Part shown: one piece after another, positions 7,406 to 9,333 of the stretch
How the letters are laid out: each line of letters begins with the position of its first letter
Numbering within the stretch: the first letter of the stretch is position 1
Source: Candidatus Gottesmanbacteria bacterium
GTDB lineage: Bacteria > Patescibacteriota > Microgenomatia > UBA10105 > UBA927
Length of the DNA stretch: 9,333 bases
Assembly: GCA_016218185.1 (NCBI GenBank)
Contig: JACREP010000055.1
Span: 1-9,333 of the forward strand
Reading direction: 5' to 3'
The notes under the pieces: generated by a model
The model's database searches: none
Seen by the model: only the letters and a program-made list of their open reading frames with translations
What the model was told of the DNA's origin: nothing
Translations under genes and position numbers: made by a program

Positions 7406-7843
7406 ATGCCAACCATTAATCAATTAGTAAAAAACGGAAGAAAAAGTAAGCCGAAGAAAATTAAGGCAACGGCGCTGCGGAAATTTTTTAACGCGAAAGA
7501 CCGGCTGATGCGGCAGTTGCCATCGCCGTTTAAACGCGGCGTGGTGACGCTGGTAAAAACTATGACGCCCAAAAAACCAAACTCCGCGCTTCGGAAAGTC
7601 GCGCGTGTCCGGCTTTCCAATAAGCAGGAAGTGACCGCGTACATCCCCGGCATCGGCCATGAACTGACCGAACACGCCATCGTCTTGGTGCGCGGCGGCC
7701 GGGTACCGGATTTGCCGGGAGTCAAGTACCACATCGTGCGCGGCAAGTACGATATGACCGGTGTGGTTAACCGCAAGCAAGGCAGAAGCCGCTACGGCAC
7801 TAAGGCAGGCGTCCCGGGACCCCAAGCGGCAGCAGCAAGCTAA
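7406..7843 (+). CDS. rpsL: 30S ribosomal protein S12
   Basis: S12, 145 residues, sits at the decoding centre of the small ribosomal subunit and helps control translational accuracy. The signature TPKKPNSALRKVARVRL is present; Lys56 and Lys57 match E. coli Lys43 and Lys44 (Met counted). RGGRVPDLPG follows, with Asp102 at the position methylthiolated by RimO in E. coli. The protein is longer than E. coli S12 (124). Part of the excess is an insertion of about 13 residues between the N-terminal NQLV and KRGV (roughly residues 25-38, Arg/Lys/Phe-rich); there is also a short Ala-rich tail. The cysteines of E. coli ACPQKRGVC are absent (PSPFKRGVV). Pro101 replaces Lys88, a residue linked to streptomycin response. 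The ATG starts one base after the rpoC TAA with no Shine-Dalgarno, so translation is probably coupled to rpoC. Confidence 0.97.
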   Translation: MPTINQLVKNGRKSKPKKIKATALRKFFNAKDRLMRQLPSPFKRGVVTLVKTMTPKKPNSALRKVARVRLSNKQEVTAYIPGIGHELTEHAIVLVRGGRVPDLPGVKYHIVRGKYDMTGVVNRKQGRSRYGTKAGVPGPQAAAAS

Positions 7844-7846
7844 TCT

Positions 7847-8320
7847 ATGAGAGGAAAACGCGTAAATCATTTTTTTCTTCCGGCAGATCCCGTCTACGGG
7901 AATCGCCTGCTTACCCGATTTATCAACCGTGTGATGAAAAGCGGTCAGAAAAAGACAGCAGAACGCAGCGTCTACGGGGCGCTGACGATCATCAAGGACA
8001 AAGGGGAAGACCCTATTAAGGTATTTGAGACTGCCGTTTCAACCGTTGGCCCGAAAATGGAAGTGCGGGCGCGGCGCGTGGGAGGAGCCTCCTATCAGGT
8101 GCCGACCGAACTGCGCGGCGACCGGCGGGTGGCGCTGGCTATCCGATGGCTCGTACTGTTTGCCAATAAACGAAGTAACCGTGAATACAAAACGTTTTCG
8201 GAGAAGCTCGCCGCAGAACTGTTGGATGCTTCCCGCGGTCAGGGCGAGGCGATCAAAAAGCGCGACACCGTGCACCACATGGCCGAGGCAAACAGGGCTT
8301 TTGCGCATTTCAAATGGTAG
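7847..8320 (+). CDS. rpsG: 30S ribosomal protein S7
   Basis: S7, 157 residues, binds the 3' domain of 16S rRNA, nucleates assembly of the 30S head and lines the E site. The sequence has the family pattern throughout: an N-terminal basic stretch (MRGKRVNHF) followed by LPADPVYGNRLLTRFINRVM, the beta-hairpin segment with RRVGGASYQVPTELR, the helix with ALAIRWLV, and the C-terminus KKRDTVHHMAEANRAFAHFKW. It is full length, about the size of E. coli S7. The ATG lies three bases after the rpsL stop, again without a clear Shine-Dalgarno, which points to translational coupling. In E. coli S7 represses its own operon by binding the S12-S7 spacer, but with three bases between the genes there is no room for that element. 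It is the last gene of the cluster; fusA and tuf do not follow. Confidence 0.97.
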   Translation: MRGKRVNHFFLPADPVYGNRLLTRFINRVMKSGQKKTAERSVYGALTIIKDKGEDPIKVFETAVSTVGPKMEVRARRVGGASYQVPTELRGDRRVALAIRWLVLFANKRSNREYKTFSEKLAAELLDASRGQGEAIKKRDTVHHMAEANRAFAHFKW

Positions 8321-8330
8321 TCTCCCCATG

Positions 8331-8362
8331 TTATTGCGAGGACTATAGGACGCGGCAATCTC
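8331..8362. repeat. REP-like palindromic repeat unit
   Basis: The segment opens with ATTGCGAGGA (8333-8342) and closes with GACGCGGCAATCTC (8349-8362); ATTGC and GCAAT are inverted. I recall this pattern as a widespread extragenic repeat, usually with a short GC-rich spacer, found between genes in many bacterial genomes including CPR and deltaproteobacterial ones. Here the middle is altered to CTATAG. Only one copy is visible, so its repeated nature rests on recall, not on this window. Confidence 0.5.
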
Positions 8363-8386
8363 TTGACTAATTCTCCTATGGTCCCC
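8338..8386 (+). terminator. Stem-loop after rpsG, possible operon terminator
   Basis: GAGGACTATAGGA (8338-8350) can pair with TCCTATGGTCCCC (8374-8386): 12 of 13 positions pair, counting one G-U, with a single A-C mismatch and a 23-base loop. It begins 18 bases after the rpsG stop and is the only long stem in the gap. No run of T follows (CTACCGCA comes next), so it would be a factor-dependent terminator or an mRNA 3'-end stabiliser rather than a classic intrinsic one. It overlaps the REP-like unit, whose 3' half falls in the loop. Confidence 0.45.
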
Positions 8387-8413
8387 CTACCGCACGTATG
8401 CAGCCAGAATTCT

Positions 8414-8444
8414 TTGGAAGAGCCTTGAGATCCCCATGTATAAT
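8414..8444 (+). promoter_or_regulatory. Probable promoter for the CvpA-CAP gene
   Basis: A perfect -10 box TATAAT lies at 8439-8444. The best -35 match is TTGGAA (8414-8419), four of six bases, at a long 19-base spacing. Transcription should start about 8450-8452, leaving zero to three bases before the ATG at 8453, so the mRNA would be leaderless or nearly so. This agrees with the lack of a usable Shine-Dalgarno; AAAGAG ends two bases before the ATG, which is too close. Confidence 0.5.
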
Positions 8445-8452
8445 AAAGAGTA

Positions 8453-9333
8453 ATGGTATTGAACTGGGTTGACTGGATTATCCTTACAGTTGCCTTCTAC
8501 TATCTTTGGGAAGGGTGGGGGCAGGGAGTCATTGCATTGCTGGCGAGTTTTGTCTCTTTCTTGGGATCGCTGTGGATTGCTGTCCGGTTCCACGGCCAGG
8601 TGGGAGCGTTTTTGGTGAGTAAGTTTGGCATTCCGTCTGTCTGGACCACCGTGCTGGGGTATCTGATCGTTGGGTTTGTTTCCGAGTTTCTGATTGCCGA
8701 AGCGCTTGCTGGATTGGTCGCCAGAATTCCGCACAGACCTCAGGCTTTGCGGTTTAATAAGCTATTGGGTGCTTTGTTGGGATTGGGGAATAGTCTGGTA
8801 TTGGTTGCTTTTCTCCTACTGGTTATTCTGGCACTGCCCATCCGCGGCACGGTGAAGCAGGATATTAAAAAATCTATTTTTGGGAAACAACTGGTGAACT
8901 ATGCACAGATTTACGGCGGACAGGTAACGTCAGCAATTGAGGATTCGGCCCGGGAGGCGATAAAGTTTTTGACCATTGAACCCACGTCCGGCGAGCGTAT
9001 CGCACTTCCCATCGGCAACGAGCAGCTGACCCTCACGGCGGACGAGGCAGGAGAACGGCAGATGCTGGACTTGGTAAACGCAGAGCGAGGCAAGGTAGGA
9101 GCTTCCAAGCTTACGCTGGACACGCCTGTGCGGGCGGTTGCCCGTGCTCATAGCCGGGATATGTTTGAACGGCGTTATTTTTCGCATATTAATCCGGAAG
9201 GTGAGGATGTAGGTCAACGTTTAGACAAGGCCGGTATATCTTTTGCCGTTGCCGGAGAAAACCTGGCCTACGCACCCGATGTAGCCGCCGCCCACCAGGG
9301 ACTTATGCAAAGCCCCGGCCACCGCCGCAACAT
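8453..9333 (+). CDS. CvpA-like membrane protein with C-terminal CAP domain (partial, 3' end beyond window)
   Basis: An open frame of 293 full codons that runs off the window. ATG 8453 is the first start after an in-frame TAA (8444-8446). Residues 1-130 look like a CvpA family membrane region: NWVDW start, then hydrophobic segments near 6-22, 25-45, 62-88 and 104-128. A linker of about 70 residues follows. From about residue 200 comes a CAP (SCP/PR1) domain of the YkwD type: MLDLVNAER, then ARAHSRDM, YFSHINPEG, GENLA and SPGHRRN. His233, His245, Glu269 and His290 are the likely metal or active-site residues. By topology the CAP domain should lie outside the membrane. CvpA proteins are tied to colicin V export and envelope functions, bacterial CAP proteins to the envelope, but their reactions are poorly known, so the function here is open. 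It appears to have its own promoter, separate from the ribosomal operon. Confidence 0.85.
   Translation, partial: MVLNWVDWIILTVAFYYLWEGWGQGVIALLASFVSFLGSLWIAVRFHGQVGAFLVSKFGIPSVWTTVLGYLIVGFVSEFLIAEALAGLVARIPHRPQALRFNKLLGALLGLGNSLVLVAFLLLVILALPIRGTVKQDIKKSIFGKQLVNYAQIYGGQVTSAIEDSAREAIKFLTIEPTSGERIALPIGNEQLTLTADEAGERQMLDLVNAERGKVGASKLTLDTPVRAVARAHSRDMFERRYFSHINPEGEDVGQRLDKAGISFAVAGENLAYAPDVAAAHQGLMQSPGHRRN

Larger units (their letters stand above)
8323..8439. repeat. 9-bp direct repeat flanking about 99 bp of the rpsG downstream gap
   Basis: TCCCCATGT is found at 8323-8331 and exactly again at 8431-8439. The two copies enclose 99 bases that include the REP-like unit and the stem-loop. The arrangement would fit a target-site duplication left by a small non-coding insertion, but the enclosed segment shows no clear terminal inverted repeats, so a chance repeat cannot be excluded. 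Confidence 0.35.

Noticed and set aside
8025..8348. Plus-strand frame of 107 codons overlapping rpsG
   Set aside because: Out of frame with the clear S7 coding sequence and with no recognisable product.
8387..8734. Minus-strand frame of 115 codons over the CvpA-CAP start
   Set aside because: It is antisense to the predicted membrane segments, which explains its polar composition; no family resemblance.
1..9333. tRNA, rRNA, riboswitch or transposase
   Set aside because: No cloverleaf, rRNA-like stretch, known riboswitch core or transposase motif was seen on either strand; the gaps are too small for most of these.

Overview
The window carries a bacterial information-processing operon, rpoB-rpoC-rpsL-rpsG, all on the + strand, followed by the 5' part of an unrelated gene: a membrane protein with a CvpA-like N-terminus and an extracellular CAP (SCP/PR1, YkwD-like) domain, cut off by the window edge. 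The four operon genes are intact and use the standard bacterial code; TGA is a genuine stop, since it ends rpoB. Several traits suggest a Patescibacteria/CPR-type bacterium, perhaps Microgenomates: a compact RNA polymerase without the large proteobacterial insertions, genes packed 1-3 bases apart, almost no Shine-Dalgarno sequences, A/T-rich 'AAATCTAC' intergenic repeats, and the CvpA-CAP fusion. This placement is inference from general resemblance; no 16S rRNA or other marker in the window settles it.

Layout. Bases 1-260 are upstream and leader DNA. They hold a consensus sigma70 promoter (TTGACA-16-TATAAT) and, between the predicted transcription start and rpoB, an intrinsic terminator with a U-tract, which looks like a transcription attenuator for the whole operon. 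rpoB (261-3620) and rpoC (3682-7404) encode the two large subunits of RNA polymerase. They are separated by an A/T-rich block of nested direct and inverted repeats that runs into the last codons of rpoB. rpsL and rpsG follow with 1-base and 3-base gaps, so translational coupling is likely. fusA and tuf, the usual next genes of a str operon, do not follow. Instead there is a 132-base gap with a REP-like palindromic repeat, a stem-loop and a TATAAT box placed so that the CvpA-CAP mRNA would be nearly leaderless.

No wholly new system is visible. The best leads are sequence departures inside highly conserved machines. The RpoB rifampicin pocket is changed at several contact positions. The RpoC trigger loop reads MRVRH where most bacteria have MRTFH, and the bridge helix has Arg where His is usual. 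Ribosomal protein S12 has a 13-residue insertion, lacks two cysteines found in E. coli S12, and has Pro at the streptomycin-linked Lys88 position. The two other leads are the attenuator-like rpoB leader and the CvpA-CAP fusion.
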